Shown: piece by piece, positions 7,774 to 16,657 of the stretch
Layout: every line of letters begins with the position of its first letter
How positions within the stretch are numbered: position 1 is the first letter of the stretch
DNA from: Prevotella sp.
Lineage (GTDB): Bacteria; Bacteroidota; Bacteroidia; Bacteroidales; Bacteroidaceae
DNA length: 64,000 nt
NCBI GenBank assembly: GCA_016291495.1
Contig: JAEEXI010000009.1
Span: 1 to 64,000, forward strand
Direction: 5' to 3'
Program-made: the position numbers and the translations under genes
Notes under the pieces: model-generated
Told to the model about the DNA's origin: nothing
The model's input: the letters and a program-made list of their open reading frames with translations, nothing else
The model's database searches: none

Positions 7774-7847
7774 TGTCGACACTTGGACTCGAACCAAGGA
7801 CCCCCACCATGTCAAGGTGATACTCTAACCAGCTGAGCTATGCCGAC
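7774..7847 (-). tRNA. tRNA-Val (GAC anticodon)
   Basis: Acceptor arms GTCGGCA/TGTCGAC, D-arm TAGCTCAGCTGGTTAGAG, anticodon loop TTGACAT (GAC) and T-loop GGTTCGAGTCC fold into a full cloverleaf of 74 bases. The CCA is not encoded. The 3' end faces the mob module, a common position for integrated elements, but no duplicated tRNA 3' end was found. Confidence 0.95.
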
Positions 7848-7864
7848 TTTAAATACTAATTTTG

Positions 7865-7946
7865 TGCGCCTGACAGGACTCGAACCTGCACGTCGTGAAA
7901 CACTAGATCCTAAGTCTAGCGCGTCTACCAATTCCGCCACAGGCGC
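7865..7946 (-). tRNA. tRNA-Leu (TAG anticodon)
   Basis: 82-base class II tRNA: acceptor GCGCCTG/CAGGCGC, anticodon loop CTTAGGA (TAG), a variable arm (GTGTTTCACGACGT) and T-loop GGTTCGAGTCC. It lies 17 bases upstream of tRNA-Val on the same strand. Confidence 0.95.
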
Positions 7947-8045
7947 TAATCGACGAAGCCAATTCCTAGTCGATGCTAATCCCTAATTTTGACGCTTTTG
8001 TCGTTTGCGGATGCAAAGGTACAAAGAAAAGTGCAAACTACAAAA

Positions 8046-9059
8046 TTATTCCCTTAAAAGTTTTCTAGCCGCCTCAATAATCGTGTCGATTCCCTTTGCA
8101 GTATCTTCATCAGTCAGTTGCACGTTATAGTCAGGCTCGATTCCAAACTCCGTCTGTTGCTTGTCTTTGTCATACATCGGACAGGCAGAGAAACGGACAC
8201 TCCATCCGTTAGGCAGACTGCTGCTCATCGGCATTCCTGATCCGCCTCCTGTGTGGTCACCTACAATCTTGACTTGGGGCAGCGCATGCATCATGGAGGT
8301 AAACTCATTGGCAGCACTGAATACAGAACGGTTGGTCAAGACGCACACGGGTTTATGCCAACGGAGGTTACTCGACGGCTCCAGGTATTGAGGCTCCATG
8401 TCACTGAAGTCATGATGCCCTTTCCCTGTCTTATGCTGCATGTAGCCCACCAGGGTTTTCTCATGGACGAAACGGGCAGCCAACTTCTCTGCATTCGTCA
8501 AGTCGCCTCCACCATTGTTGCGGATGTCGATAATGATACCCTGACAGAGGGCGAAGTAGGATAGGACATCGTCCAAATTGCCTTCTCCAATAGGATTCTG
8601 GAAGGACTCGTAGAGGATATAGCCGATATTGTCGTCCAGCACTCGGTATCGCAGCCCGCTGGCAATCTTGTAGTCGGTACCCATGTAGATACGCGACAGA
8701 CTGTCGTTGAAATTCTTGGGATATGCTTCCTGCCACGTCCAATAGCGTCCGTAATCATAGCTGGCGGAGAGGTTCACATGTCCGTCACGCAGTTCGGCAA
8801 GCATGTCGCAGAGCACCTCAAAGAGTTGGGTCTCTGTCATCTTCTCGTTCACGCGTACCTTATATTTGTTATATACCTTCTGCCAGTCGAGACCGTACTC
8901 ATGTTGCTTATAGTCAAAGAAACAGTAATGTTCGTCGATTATCTGCCACAGAGCCTCGAAATTGCCAGATGGCGTATCGGTTTGCTCGTCGGTGTCAACA
9001 CAGGAACCTAGTGAGAATAGCGATACTAGTGTGACGAGTGAAATCAGGTATTTTTTCAT
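8046..9059 (-). CDS. S41 family C-terminal-processing-type peptidase, lipoprotein
   Basis: 337 residues. Signal peptide with lipobox LGSC. The helical N-domain is followed by the S41 core: GYILYESFQN, IIIDIRNNGGGD, then PVCVLTNRSVFSAANEFTSM with the nucleophile Ser, and GDHTGGGSGMP. No PDZ domain is obvious between the N-domain and the core, as in tricorn/IRBP-like members. Likely an envelope protease. Its start overlaps the stop of the upstream DUF3316 gene by 4 bases (ATGA), so they are co-translated. Confidence 0.85.
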   Translation of the reverse strand: MKKYLISLVTLVSLFSLGSCVDTDEQTDTPSGNFEALWQIIDEHYCFFDYKQHEYGLDWQKVYNKYKVRVNEKMTETQLFEVLCDMLAELRDGHVNLSASYDYGRYWTWQEAYPKNFNDSLSRIYMGTDYKIASGLRYRVLDDNIGYILYESFQNPIGEGNLDDVLSYFALCQGIIIDIRNNGGGDLTNAEKLAARFVHEKTLVGYMQHKTGKGHHDFSDMEPQYLEPSSNLRWHKPVCVLTNRSVFSAANEFTSMMHALPQVKIVGDHTGGGSGMPMSSSLPNGWSVRFSACPMYDKDKQQTEFGIEPDYNVQLTDEDTAKGIDTIIEAARKLLRE

Positions 9060-9874
9060 AGGGCATGCGGGATGATAGAGAAACGACGGGTGAAGCCAAT
9101 CAGGAAACGGTGCGTGTAAACATGCTGCTTGAGTTGGTTGACTTTGTATTGCTGATAGTTACCCAGATAACCAATCCGTAATGTCCATTTTCCAGTGAGG
9201 TTGGCGTCAATGGTGAGTATCTGTCGCCATTCCGGAGCATTGGCGAAAGAGGTCAGCACCACGTTGTGGTCGTAGTTGCCACGATTGAATATTTCGTAGT
9301 ATGACTGTCCGTAGTTCGGTGAGAACATAATACCTGCCAGTGGGAGGTTCACCTCGTAACGTACCAGCATCGGTTTGTTGAAGAGGGTAAACCGATAGGC
9401 AGCCACACCTGTCGGCATGATATTCAGATGCGCACGGGCCTGTGCCGGATTATTGGAGTTCGACGTGTTATAGATAAACCCTAATGAGGCGTTGACGACA
9501 CCTCCGGCCTGTAAGGTCAGGCGGTTGTCGAAGAGTTGCCAGTTATAGAGCTTTCCCCAATAGAAGTTATAGGCGCCCTCCAGTTCTTTCTTCGAGTTGG
9601 CACGGTCATGCACCAACGAGAGGTTTGCCTCATGCTCCATCAGCGTGCTCCATCTGCGTTGAGGTCTCTTGCGTTCTACCGTAGCAAGGAAACTGAGCCC
9701 TATACCTTTAAAGTGCTCTGCAGAGAGATAGGTGTCCAATACGTTGGTCCCCCCAATACCAATCATGCGACTGCTGGTGATTACTTTTGCCGAGTCGCTT
9801 TGGGCATAAGCACATAAGGTCGAGAGGCTTAATAGGCAAGCGAGTAAAACCAGTGTATTCCTAGAAGTCTTCAT
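9056..9874 (-). CDS. DUF3316-type outer-membrane protein
   Basis: 272 residues with a signal peptide cleaved after AYA. SRMIGIGGTNVLDTYLSAEH is the family's characteristic opening, and the remainder alternates polar and hydrophobic residues, ending in a beta-barrel-like Phe-rich stretch. Function unknown. It overlaps topoisomerase IV subunit A by 14 bases upstream and the S41 peptidase by 4 bases downstream. Confidence 0.7.
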   Translation of the reverse strand: MKTSRNTLVLLACLLSLSTLCAYAQSDSAKVITSSRMIGIGGTNVLDTYLSAEHFKGIGLSFLATVERKRPQRRWSTLMEHEANLSLVHDRANSKKELEGAYNFYWGKLYNWQLFDNRLTLQAGGVVNASLGFIYNTSNSNNPAQARAHLNIMPTGVAAYRFTLFNKPMLVRYEVNLPLAGIMFSPNYGQSYYEIFNRGNYDHNVVLTSFANAPEWRQILTIDANLTGKWTLRIGYLGNYQQYKVNQLKQHVYTHRFLIGFTRRFSIIPHAL

Positions 9875-12569
9875 CCGAGAAAAGTGTTTGCTGTCCAGTC
9901 AACTCATCCATTACCTGTTGTTGGCTTTTGCCGGCATCTGGGTCGAAGTTTTCCTCTTCCTCAGGATATTCCGGATCCTCTGGAGTCTCTGACGGTTCCG
10001 GGAATCTTGTCGGCTCTAGTTCGACGATGCTTTCTGTCTGGTAGGTTGTCAGTCGCTTACCCTTGGCCTTATAGCCTTTGACGGCAATAAACTGTTCCAC
10101 GTCGAATTCCTCAGTACCACGGAAGTCATCGACGCCACCGTAGGTCACTTGGATGCGGGGATATACCTGGTCAGTCAGCAGGATTTGCTGGGAGTTGATG
10201 TTCTCTCCCAGGTAGTTCTGCTTCTTCTTGGAAGCTTCCATCAGGAAACGCTTGACATACGGATAACCTTGGTTGTCGGCATCGAAGAGCACACAGCTCC
10301 AAACCTTTTCCGCCTCGTATTTCTCGATGATGGCAATGTTGTCCTCAAAGTGGTTGTTGACATCGAAGTTGGTCAGGTAATAGTCACCGTTCTTCAGGAT
10401 GACGAGAATCTGGTCGCCATCGTTGAACTCTCCCAGCAAACGTCCGTGTTCGTCGTAGTTCAGGCGGTTGACGTCAGGATCATACCATACCATTCGTCCT
10501 CCTAAGGTAGAGTGTCCATGAGACTTCAGTCCGATACGGTGTATCTGGTACTTCGTCAGGATAATTCCCTTGGCAGAACGTCCCTTGATACCTACTTCAG
10601 AGAAGTCTTTGTCGAAGAATATCTTCTTGAGTTTTGGTGCCGGGTCGAGGGTTACCTTGATGACCTCAGCCTCACCGTTGGGGTTCGCTGTGAAATAGAC
10701 GACTTTTGAACCCGGTGTACCAACCGTGATGTCATATTCGCGGTCACGGATGATGTTAGGCACGTTGAATCGCTTGATATAGTAGATACCCTTCTTGCCA
10801 TCACGGTACACGGCATTATAGATCGTGCGCTGGTCGTTCTTCTTGAAGACTCCTAGCCAAAGGATGTTCTTGCCGACGAATAGTTTGTCTGCCACGCGTA
10901 CCACCTTGAACTTTCCGTCCTTATAGAAGATGATGATATCGTCGATGTCCGAGCAGTTGCATACGAACTCGTCTTTCTTCAGACCCGTCCCGATGAAACC
11001 GTCCGTGCGGTTGATATAGAGCTTCTGGTTGGCCTCCACCACTTTCGTTGCCTCGATGGTGTCGAAGTTACGGATTTCTGTCAGGCGCGGATGGTCTTTG
11101 CCGTATTTGTCTTTCAGATACAGGAACCAGTTGGCGGTGACTTCCACGAGGTTGGCCAGGTCACGGTCTATCTCGTCAATCTCAGCCTTGATACGTGCCA
11201 TCAGTTCGTCAGCCTTGTCCTTGTTGAATTTCAGGATGCGCTGCATCTTGATCTCCAGCAGTTTGAGGATGTCGTCCTTGGTCACCTCGCGAATCATCTG
11301 AGGATAGTAGGGCGTCAGTCGTTCGTCGATATGTTCACAGACGGCATCAATGGTTGGTGCCTGCTCGAATTTCTTGTCCTTATAGATCCGCTCTTCAATG
11401 AAGATTTTTTCCAGTGAATAGAAATGCAGTTGCTCCAACAGCTCTCCCTTGCGGATTTCCAGTTCCTGACGAATCAGGTCTTTGGTGCGCTCCACACTAT
11501 GGCGCAGTACGTTAGAGATGGTGAGGAACTGTGGTTTGTTATCTTCGATGACGCAACAGTTGGGCGAGATATTGATCTCACAGTCTGAGAAAGCATAGAG
11601 GGCATCCAACGTCTTGTCGGAAGAAACACCAGGTGCCAGTTGTACCTGTATCTCCACCTTTGCGGCTGTCAGGTCTTCCACGTGGCGTGCCTTGATTTTC
11701 CCCTTCTCGACAGCCTTCAGGATCGTGTCTATCAGCGTCTCTGTTGTCTTGGAGTATGGAATCTCACGGATGACGAGGGTCTTCTGGTCGAGTTTCTCAA
11801 TCTTGGCCCTGACCTTCAAGACGCCGCCGCGTTGGCCGTCATTGTATTTCGACACATCGATACTGCCACCTGTGGGGAAGTCCGGATAGAGCTTAAAGTC
11901 CTCTCCGTGCAGATAGGATACGGCAGCATCACAGATCTCCACGAAGTTATGGGGGAGTATCTTGGTGGAGAGTCCTACGGCAATACCTTCGGCGCCTTGT
12001 GCCAGTAACAGCGGAAACTTGGCCGGCAGGGTGATAGGCTCCTTGTTGCGACCGTCGTACGACATCTTCCAGTCGGTGGTCTTGGGATTGAATACGGTTT
12101 CAAGGGCGAACTTCGACAGGCGGGCCTCGATATATCGGGGAGCAGCCGCCTTATTGCCGGTCAGGATATTACCCCAGTTACCCTGTGTGTCCACCAACAG
12201 GTCCTTCTGTCCCAGTTGTACCAGTGCGTCGCCGATGGACGCATCGCCGTGGGGGTGAAACTGCATGGTATGTCCCACGATGTTCGCCACCTTGTTGAAA
12301 CGGCCGTCGTCCATACGTTTCATCGAGTGTAGGATACGCCGCTGAACGGGTTTTAGACCATCTTCAATATGGGGTACGGCACGGTCTAGGATCGTATAGC
12401 TGGCATAGTCTAGGAACCAGTTCTGGTACATGCCTGCAAGATGGTGTACCGCTGCTGCATCGAAGCGGTTGACGGGTTTATAGTCGGAGTGAGCCTCCGA
12501 GGTCTCTGGGTTCTCTAAGTTCTCTGGGGTTTCAGAGCCCTCTGGAATATCCTTGATTTCGTCGTCCAT
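9861..12569 (-). CDS. parC: DNA topoisomerase IV / gyrase subunit A
   Basis: 902 residues, the length usual for the second type II topoisomerase A subunit of Bacteroidota. The winged-helix region has QRRILHSMKRMDDGRFNKVA and FHPHGDASIGDALVQLGQ, and the catalytic Tyr lies in AAAPRYIEARLS. The coiled tower follows, then a beta-pinwheel-like C-terminal half with an acidic tail. The enzyme decatenates daughter chromosomes; its ParE partner is not in the window. At the position of the quinolone-contact Ser the protein has Ala (HPHGD-A), which I believe is normal for this subfamily. Divergent from glyS. Confidence 0.9.
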   Translation of the reverse strand: MDDEIKDIPEGSETPENLENPETSEAHSDYKPVNRFDAAAVHHLAGMYQNWFLDYASYTILDRAVPHIEDGLKPVQRRILHSMKRMDDGRFNKVANIVGHTMQFHPHGDASIGDALVQLGQKDLLVDTQGNWGNILTGNKAAAPRYIEARLSKFALETVFNPKTTDWKMSYDGRNKEPITLPAKFPLLLAQGAEGIAVGLSTKILPHNFVEICDAAVSYLHGEDFKLYPDFPTGGSIDVSKYNDGQRGGVLKVRAKIEKLDQKTLVIREIPYSKTTETLIDTILKAVEKGKIKARHVEDLTAAKVEIQVQLAPGVSSDKTLDALYAFSDCEINISPNCCVIEDNKPQFLTISNVLRHSVERTKDLIRQELEIRKGELLEQLHFYSLEKIFIEERIYKDKKFEQAPTIDAVCEHIDERLTPYYPQMIREVTKDDILKLLEIKMQRILKFNKDKADELMARIKAEIDEIDRDLANLVEVTANWFLYLKDKYGKDHPRLTEIRNFDTIEATKVVEANQKLYINRTDGFIGTGLKKDEFVCNCSDIDDIIIFYKDGKFKVVRVADKLFVGKNILWLGVFKKNDQRTIYNAVYRDGKKGIYYIKRFNVPNIIRDREYDITVGTPGSKVVYFTANPNGEAEVIKVTLDPAPKLKKIFFDKDFSEVGIKGRSAKGIILTKYQIHRIGLKSHGHSTLGGRMVWYDPDVNRLNYDEHGRLLGEFNDGDQILVILKNGDYYLTNFDVNNHFEDNIAIIEKYEAEKVWSCVLFDADNQGYPYVKRFLMEASKKKQNYLGENINSQQILLTDQVYPRIQVTYGGVDDFRGTEEFDVEQFIAVKGYKAKGKRLTTYQTESIVELEPTRFPEPSETPEDPEYPEEEENFDPDAGKSQQQVMDELTGQQTLFSDEDF

Positions 12570-12625
12570 TAGGTATATTATATTAAATATTGTTGCAAAG
12601 ATACTATTTTTCCACGAATTAATTG

Positions 12626-12633
12626 TACCTTTG
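12626..12633 (+). promoter_or_regulatory. glyS -7 box
   Basis: TACCTTTG, 31 bases before the ATG at 12665. It rules out the upstream in-frame start at 12623, which would precede the transcription start. Confidence 0.7.
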
Positions 12634-12664
12634 CACCCATAATTTCGAAATTATTAAAAGTTTT

Positions 12665-14206
12665 ATGGCACAAGAAGATGTTTTTAAGAAAATCGTGAGC
12701 CACTGTAAGGAGTATGGTTTCGTATTTCCCAGCAGTGACATCTACGATGGATTAGGCGCTGTGTATGACTATGGTCAGAACGGTGTCGAGTTGAAGAATA
12801 ACATTAAGGAATATTGGTGGAAGTCGATGGTCTTGCTGCACGAGAATATCGTGGGCATTGACTCAGCCATCTTCATGCACCCCACGATATGGAAGGCTTC
12901 TGGACACGTGGATGCTTTCAACGATCCCCTGATTGACAACCGCGACTCGAAGAAGCGCTATCGTGCTGACGTGCTCATCGAGGATCAGATTGCCAAGTAC
13001 GACGAGAAGATCCAGAAGGAAGTGGAGAAGGCCCGTAAGCGTTTCGGCGACAGTTTCGATGAGGCGAAGTACATGGAGACCAGCGAGCGCGTCAAGGAGA
13101 CCAAGGAGAAACGCGACAATCTCCATGCCCGTTATGCCGCTGCCATGCAGGGGCCGGATTTGGAGGAGCTGAAGCAGATTATCCTCGACGAGGAGATTGT
13201 CTGCCCGATCAGTGGTACCCGCAACTGGACGGACGTTCGTCAGTTCAACCTGATGTTCTCTACCGAGATGGGAGCCTCTGCCGACGGTTCTATGAAGGTG
13301 TACCTGCGTCCTGAGACCGCTCAGGGTATCTTTGTGAACTACCTGAACGTGCAGAAGACCGGTCGTATGAAGATTCCTTTCGGTATCGCCCAGATCGGTA
13401 AGGCTTTCCGTAACGAGATTGTGGCTCGTCAGTTCATCTTCCGTATGCGTGAGTTCGAGCAGATGGAGATGCAGTTCTTCGTAGCTCCCGGCACGGAGCT
13501 GGAGTGGTTCCCGAAGTGGAAGCAGACGCGTATGGCTTGGCATCAGGCACTGGGCTTCGGTGCGGAGAACTACCGTTTCCACGACCACGACAAGCTGGCT
13601 CACTACGCCAATGCCGCTACCGATATCGAGTTCAAGATGCCGTTTGGCTTCAAGGAGGTGGAGGGTATCCACAGCCGTACGAACTTCGACCTCTCGCAGC
13701 ATGAGAAATACTCCGGCAAGAGCATCAAGTACTTTGATCCTCAGACCAACGAGAGCTATACGCCGTTCGTCATCGAGACCTCTATCGGTGTCGACCGTAT
13801 GTTCCTCTCCATCATGTGTCACTCGTTCTGCGAGGAGCAGTTGGAGAATGGTGAGACACGTGTCGTCCTGAAGTTGCCTGCAGCTCTGGCACCTGTGAAA
13901 CTCGCTGTCATGCCGTTGGTCAAGAAAGACGGACTGCCCGAGAAGGCTCGTGAGATTATCAACGACCTGAAGTTCCACTTCAACTGCCAGTACGATGAGA
14001 AAGACTCTATCGGAAAGCGCTATCGCCGTCAGGATGCCATCGGTACGCCTTACTGCGTGACTGTCGATCACGACTCTTTGAACGACGGTAAGGTGACTCT
14101 CCGTTTCCGCGACACCATGGAGCAGGAGCGTGTGAATATCTCCGACCTCGCTGCTATTATCGAGGATAAGGTAAGTATTGCCAGTCTGCTTAAGAAATTG
14201 CAATAA
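12665..14206 (+). CDS. glyS: Glycyl-tRNA synthetase (dimeric, class II)
   Basis: 513 residues from MAQEDVFKKIVSHC. Class II motifs are present: GLGAVYDYGQNGVELKNNI near the N-terminus, motif 2 (FRNEIVARQFIFRMREFEQME) and motif 3 (ETSIGVDRMFLSIM), followed by an anticodon-binding domain (KLAVMPLVKKDGLPEKA). It is the alpha2-type GlyRS with zinc-site-like cysteines (VCPISGTRNWTD). It charges tRNA-Gly. The stop overlaps the next start as TAATG, so the FKBP gene is coupled. Confidence 0.97.
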   Translation: MAQEDVFKKIVSHCKEYGFVFPSSDIYDGLGAVYDYGQNGVELKNNIKEYWWKSMVLLHENIVGIDSAIFMHPTIWKASGHVDAFNDPLIDNRDSKKRYRADVLIEDQIAKYDEKIQKEVEKARKRFGDSFDEAKYMETSERVKETKEKRDNLHARYAAAMQGPDLEELKQIILDEEIVCPISGTRNWTDVRQFNLMFSTEMGASADGSMKVYLRPETAQGIFVNYLNVQKTGRMKIPFGIAQIGKAFRNEIVARQFIFRMREFEQMEMQFFVAPGTELEWFPKWKQTRMAWHQALGFGAENYRFHDHDKLAHYANAATDIEFKMPFGFKEVEGIHSRTNFDLSQHEKYSGKSIKYFDPQTNESYTPFVIETSIGVDRMFLSIMCHSFCEEQLENGETRVVLKLPAALAPVKLAVMPLVKKDGLPEKAREIINDLKFHFNCQYDEKDSIGKRYRRQDAIGTPYCVTVDHDSLNDGKVTLRFRDTMEQERVNISDLAAIIEDKVSIASLLKKLQ

Positions 14207-14796
14207 TGAACATCAAGCATTATCTATTCGTGGGTCTCTCACTGCTCGCCTTTGCGTCGTGCAGTGAGCGAGACGACACCCCAGAGGAGTATCCTGACTG
14301 GAAGAACAAGAACGAGAAGTTCTTCGAGGAAGCCTATCAGGCTCATAGCTACAATTTCGCCCTCAAGAAATATTCCTTGAGCTCGGATGCTGCCACTTCC
14401 CATACAGACTATGTGCTGGTGGATGTACTGGAAACAGACCTTGATCCCAGCATAGAGAGTCCCTATCTGAACGATACCGTATTGGTTCACTATGCGGGCT
14501 ATCTGCTGCCTTCCACGACCTATCTGGAGGGTTATGAGTTTGACAAGAGCTATCTGGATCCATTTGACATGGACACAGCTGTTCCGTCAAAATTTGCCGT
14601 CAACGGAGTGGTGCCCGGTTTCAGCACGGCTTTGCAGAGTATGCGCAGGGGAGACTATTGGCGGGTGACCGTTCCCTACCAGATGGGATATGGTTCCTCG
14701 GGCTCTTCCGATAAAGTCATACCAGGCTACAGTACCCTGATCTTCGAGATACGACTTGTAGATTTCTGGACGAAGAAAAGAGGTGACCGCGATTAA
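14206..14796 (+). CDS. FKBP-type peptidyl-prolyl isomerase lipoprotein
   Basis: 196 residues. Signal peptide with lipobox FASC. The C-terminal half holds the FKBP core: DTVLVHYAGYLL, VPGFSTALQSMRRGDYWRVT, YQMGYGSSG and PGYSTLIFEIRLVDF. It folds proteins outside the inner membrane. The gene overlaps glyS by one base and converges with the EamA transporter, overlapping it by 4 bases. Confidence 0.88.
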   Translation: MNIKHYLFVGLSLLAFASCSERDDTPEEYPDWKNKNEKFFEEAYQAHSYNFALKKYSLSSDAATSHTDYVLVDVLETDLDPSIESPYLNDTVLVHYAGYLLPSTTYLEGYEFDKSYLDPFDMDTAVPSKFAVNGVVPGFSTALQSMRRGDYWRVTVPYQMGYGSSGSSDKVIPGYSTLIFEIRLVDFWTKKRGDRD

Positions 14797-15725
14797 CGGT
14801 CACCTCTTTCTTTCTCCAGGTCTCTTCTGGACTTCGACTTGGTGACTAACCAGACACCGCTGAAGACGAGCACGACGGCAAGGGCGTGGGTAGGCTTCAG
14901 CACACCGATACCCATCAGCAGCGATGCACCGACGGAGACGATGGGTTGTACGTAGTTATATACCGAGACGACAGTGGGGCGTAAGGTGCGCTGTCCGATC
15001 ATCGTCAGGATATAACCCAAGAAGGTTCCGATGACGACCACATAGCCTATTTCTAACCAGGTCTTGGTGGGAATAGGATGACTCAACACGTCGCTGACAT
15101 GGGAGAACGTGAAGGGCAACAGCATCAGGACCGCCCAGGAGAACATGTATTTGTTGATGGTGAATACGTTATAGCGGCGGATTAGCGGGTTGAAGAGCGA
15201 CAGGTAGAGGGCAAACGAGAACTGGGCGAAGAGACAGAGCAGGTCACCGCGGATGTCGCCCACCTTGTCACTGGTTGCCGCCGCAGAGGTCAGTATCAGG
15301 ATCAGGGCTCCGGAACATCCCATAAGCACCCCCAGCGCTTTCTTTCCCGTGATAGGCTCTTTCAGGATCAATGCGGCCAGTAGCATGGCGAAAATCGGCA
15401 TCGACGTGGTGACGATAGAGGCATTGATCGGTGATGTGATGCTCAGTCCGATGGTATAGCAGCACTGGTTGCATACCAATCCGAAGACGCCTGCTCCGAT
15501 GAACATCAGCTTGTCACGCAGGGGCACATGCTCTTTCGGGGCGAAGATTGAGGCTATCCAGAACAACAGACAGGCACCTGCCACTCGGAAGGTCACCATC
15601 GTGATACCGTCAATACCGTGTGTCATCGCATCTTTCCCGACGGGGGCCATCAGTCCCCATCCCGCACAGGCTCCAAACATGGAAAGGTGTGCCAAAAGTG
15701 CCTTGTTATTACTTGTTTTCTCCAT
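14793..15725 (-). CDS. EamA/DMT-family inner-membrane exporter
   Basis: 310 residues with about ten hydrophobic segments in two EamA repeats, each ending with the usual Glu-Pro or Gln-Pro step (ILKEPITGKKALGVLMG; YNYVQPIVSVGASLLMG). Likely exports a small metabolite; the substrate cannot be read from sequence. The start is ATG at 15725: the -7 box (TACTTTTG, 15752-15745 on the - strand) lies between it and the longer in-frame ATG at 15755, which is therefore rejected. Confidence 0.85.
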   Translation of the reverse strand: MEKTSNNKALLAHLSMFGACAGWGLMAPVGKDAMTHGIDGITMVTFRVAGACLLFWIASIFAPKEHVPLRDKLMFIGAGVFGLVCNQCCYTIGLSITSPINASIVTTSMPIFAMLLAALILKEPITGKKALGVLMGCSGALILILTSAAATSDKVGDIRGDLLCLFAQFSFALYLSLFNPLIRRYNVFTINKYMFSWAVLMLLPFTFSHVSDVLSHPIPTKTWLEIGYVVVIGTFLGYILTMIGQRTLRPTVVSVYNYVQPIVSVGASLLMGIGVLKPTHALAVVLVFSGVWLVTKSKSRRDLEKERGDR

Positions 15726-15744
15726 TTTAATAATTTTTCGCCTG

Positions 15745-15782
15745 CAAAAGTACACATAATTCCGGAATAATCATTATTTTTG
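15745..15782. promoter_or_regulatory. Divergent promoters for exporter and ATPase/DUF4435 pair
   Basis: On the - strand TACTTTTG (15752-15745) drives the EamA gene. On the + strand TATTTTTG (15775-15782) lies 19 bases before the ATPase ATG. Confidence 0.65.
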
Positions 15783-15801
15783 CGGTATAATAGTTGTTGA
15801 T

Positions 15802-16638
15802 ATGCAAAAGTACGCAGATTATATCAAGCAGATAGAGATCGATTCTCTATGGGGAGGAAGGAAGCACATCGTGTGGGACCTTGACCCGAAAGTGAATGTG
15901 CTCAGTGGCATCAATGGTGTGGGTAAGTCGACCATTCTCAACAAAGTGGTGAGGAGTATCAATGCCAATGGTGATGTGGTCAACCACATGCTCAAGGGAG
16001 TCCGCATCGTGACAGAGCCGGAGGATGCTACCCATGTGCGCTTCGACATCATCCGCTCCCTCGACAGTAATATCTCCCAGACCTTGTCGGAAGGCGAGTC
16101 TGTCATGCGGGAGACCCTGTCGGCCCTGGCTGGCATGGGAGGCGGCTCGCTGCTCGACCTGCAGCTCTATAACCTGCAACGAAAGTACTTGGACTATCAG
16201 GTGAATATCGGCAACCGTATCATTGCGGAACTGCAACAGGGGAATACGGATGCCGCCCAACACCTGTCGGAACCCAAGAAACGTTTCCAGGACATCGTCG
16301 ACGACCTGTTTGAGGAGACCGGTAAGAAAATCGTGCGCACGGAAAACGAGATCCGCTTCTCGCAAATCGGCGAGACGCTGTTGCCCTATAAGCTCTCCAG
16401 CGGAGAGAAACAGATGCTTGCCATCCTGTTGACGGTACTGGTGGAAGACCAGCAGCCCTATGTGCTCTTCATGGACGAGCCGGAGGTATCCCTGCATATC
16501 GAATGGCAGAAACGGCTTATCGAACTGATTCTGGAACTGAATCCTAACGTGCAGATTATCCTGACCACCCACTCCCCGGCAGTCATCATGAGTGGATGGA
16601 TGGACAAAGTGACGGAAGTAAGCGATATTACGCTCTAG
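15802..16638 (+). CDS. ABC-type AAA ATPase, AriA-like partner of DUF4435
   Basis: 278 residues. Walker A GINGVGKST (residues 36-44), a central helical insertion, ABC-like signature LSSGEKQMLAI, Walker B YVLFMDEPEVSLH and H-loop TTHSP. This is the single-domain ABC/AAA_21 plan of OLD-, RloC- and AriA-type ATPases that sense and gate a nuclease or toxin. It is followed after 19 bases by a DUF4435 protein, the composition of the PARIS anti-phage system (AriA ATPase, AriB DUF4435). It is shorter than typical AriA and lies among core genes, so it may have a housekeeping role. Confidence 0.8.
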   Translation: MQKYADYIKQIEIDSLWGGRKHIVWDLDPKVNVLSGINGVGKSTILNKVVRSINANGDVVNHMLKGVRIVTEPEDATHVRFDIIRSLDSNISQTLSEGESVMRETLSALAGMGGGSLLDLQLYNLQRKYLDYQVNIGNRIIAELQQGNTDAAQHLSEPKKRFQDIVDDLFEETGKKIVRTENEIRFSQIGETLLPYKLSSGEKQMLAILLTVLVEDQQPYVLFMDEPEVSLHIEWQKRLIELILELNPNVQIILTTHSPAVIMSGWMDKVTEVSDITL

Positions 16639-16657
16639 TGAAACTAGCAGAACGAGT

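Noticed and set aside
7622..7847. tRNA-Val as the attachment site of the mob module
   Set aside because: I looked for a second copy of the tRNA 3' end at the other side of the module and found none, and no integrase accompanies it; position alone is not enough.
9861..12569. Ala at the quinolone-contact Ser position of topoisomerase IV subunit A as a resistance mutation
   Set aside because: To my knowledge this Bacteroidota subfamily normally has HPHGDAS at this position, so it is not evidence of acquired resistance.
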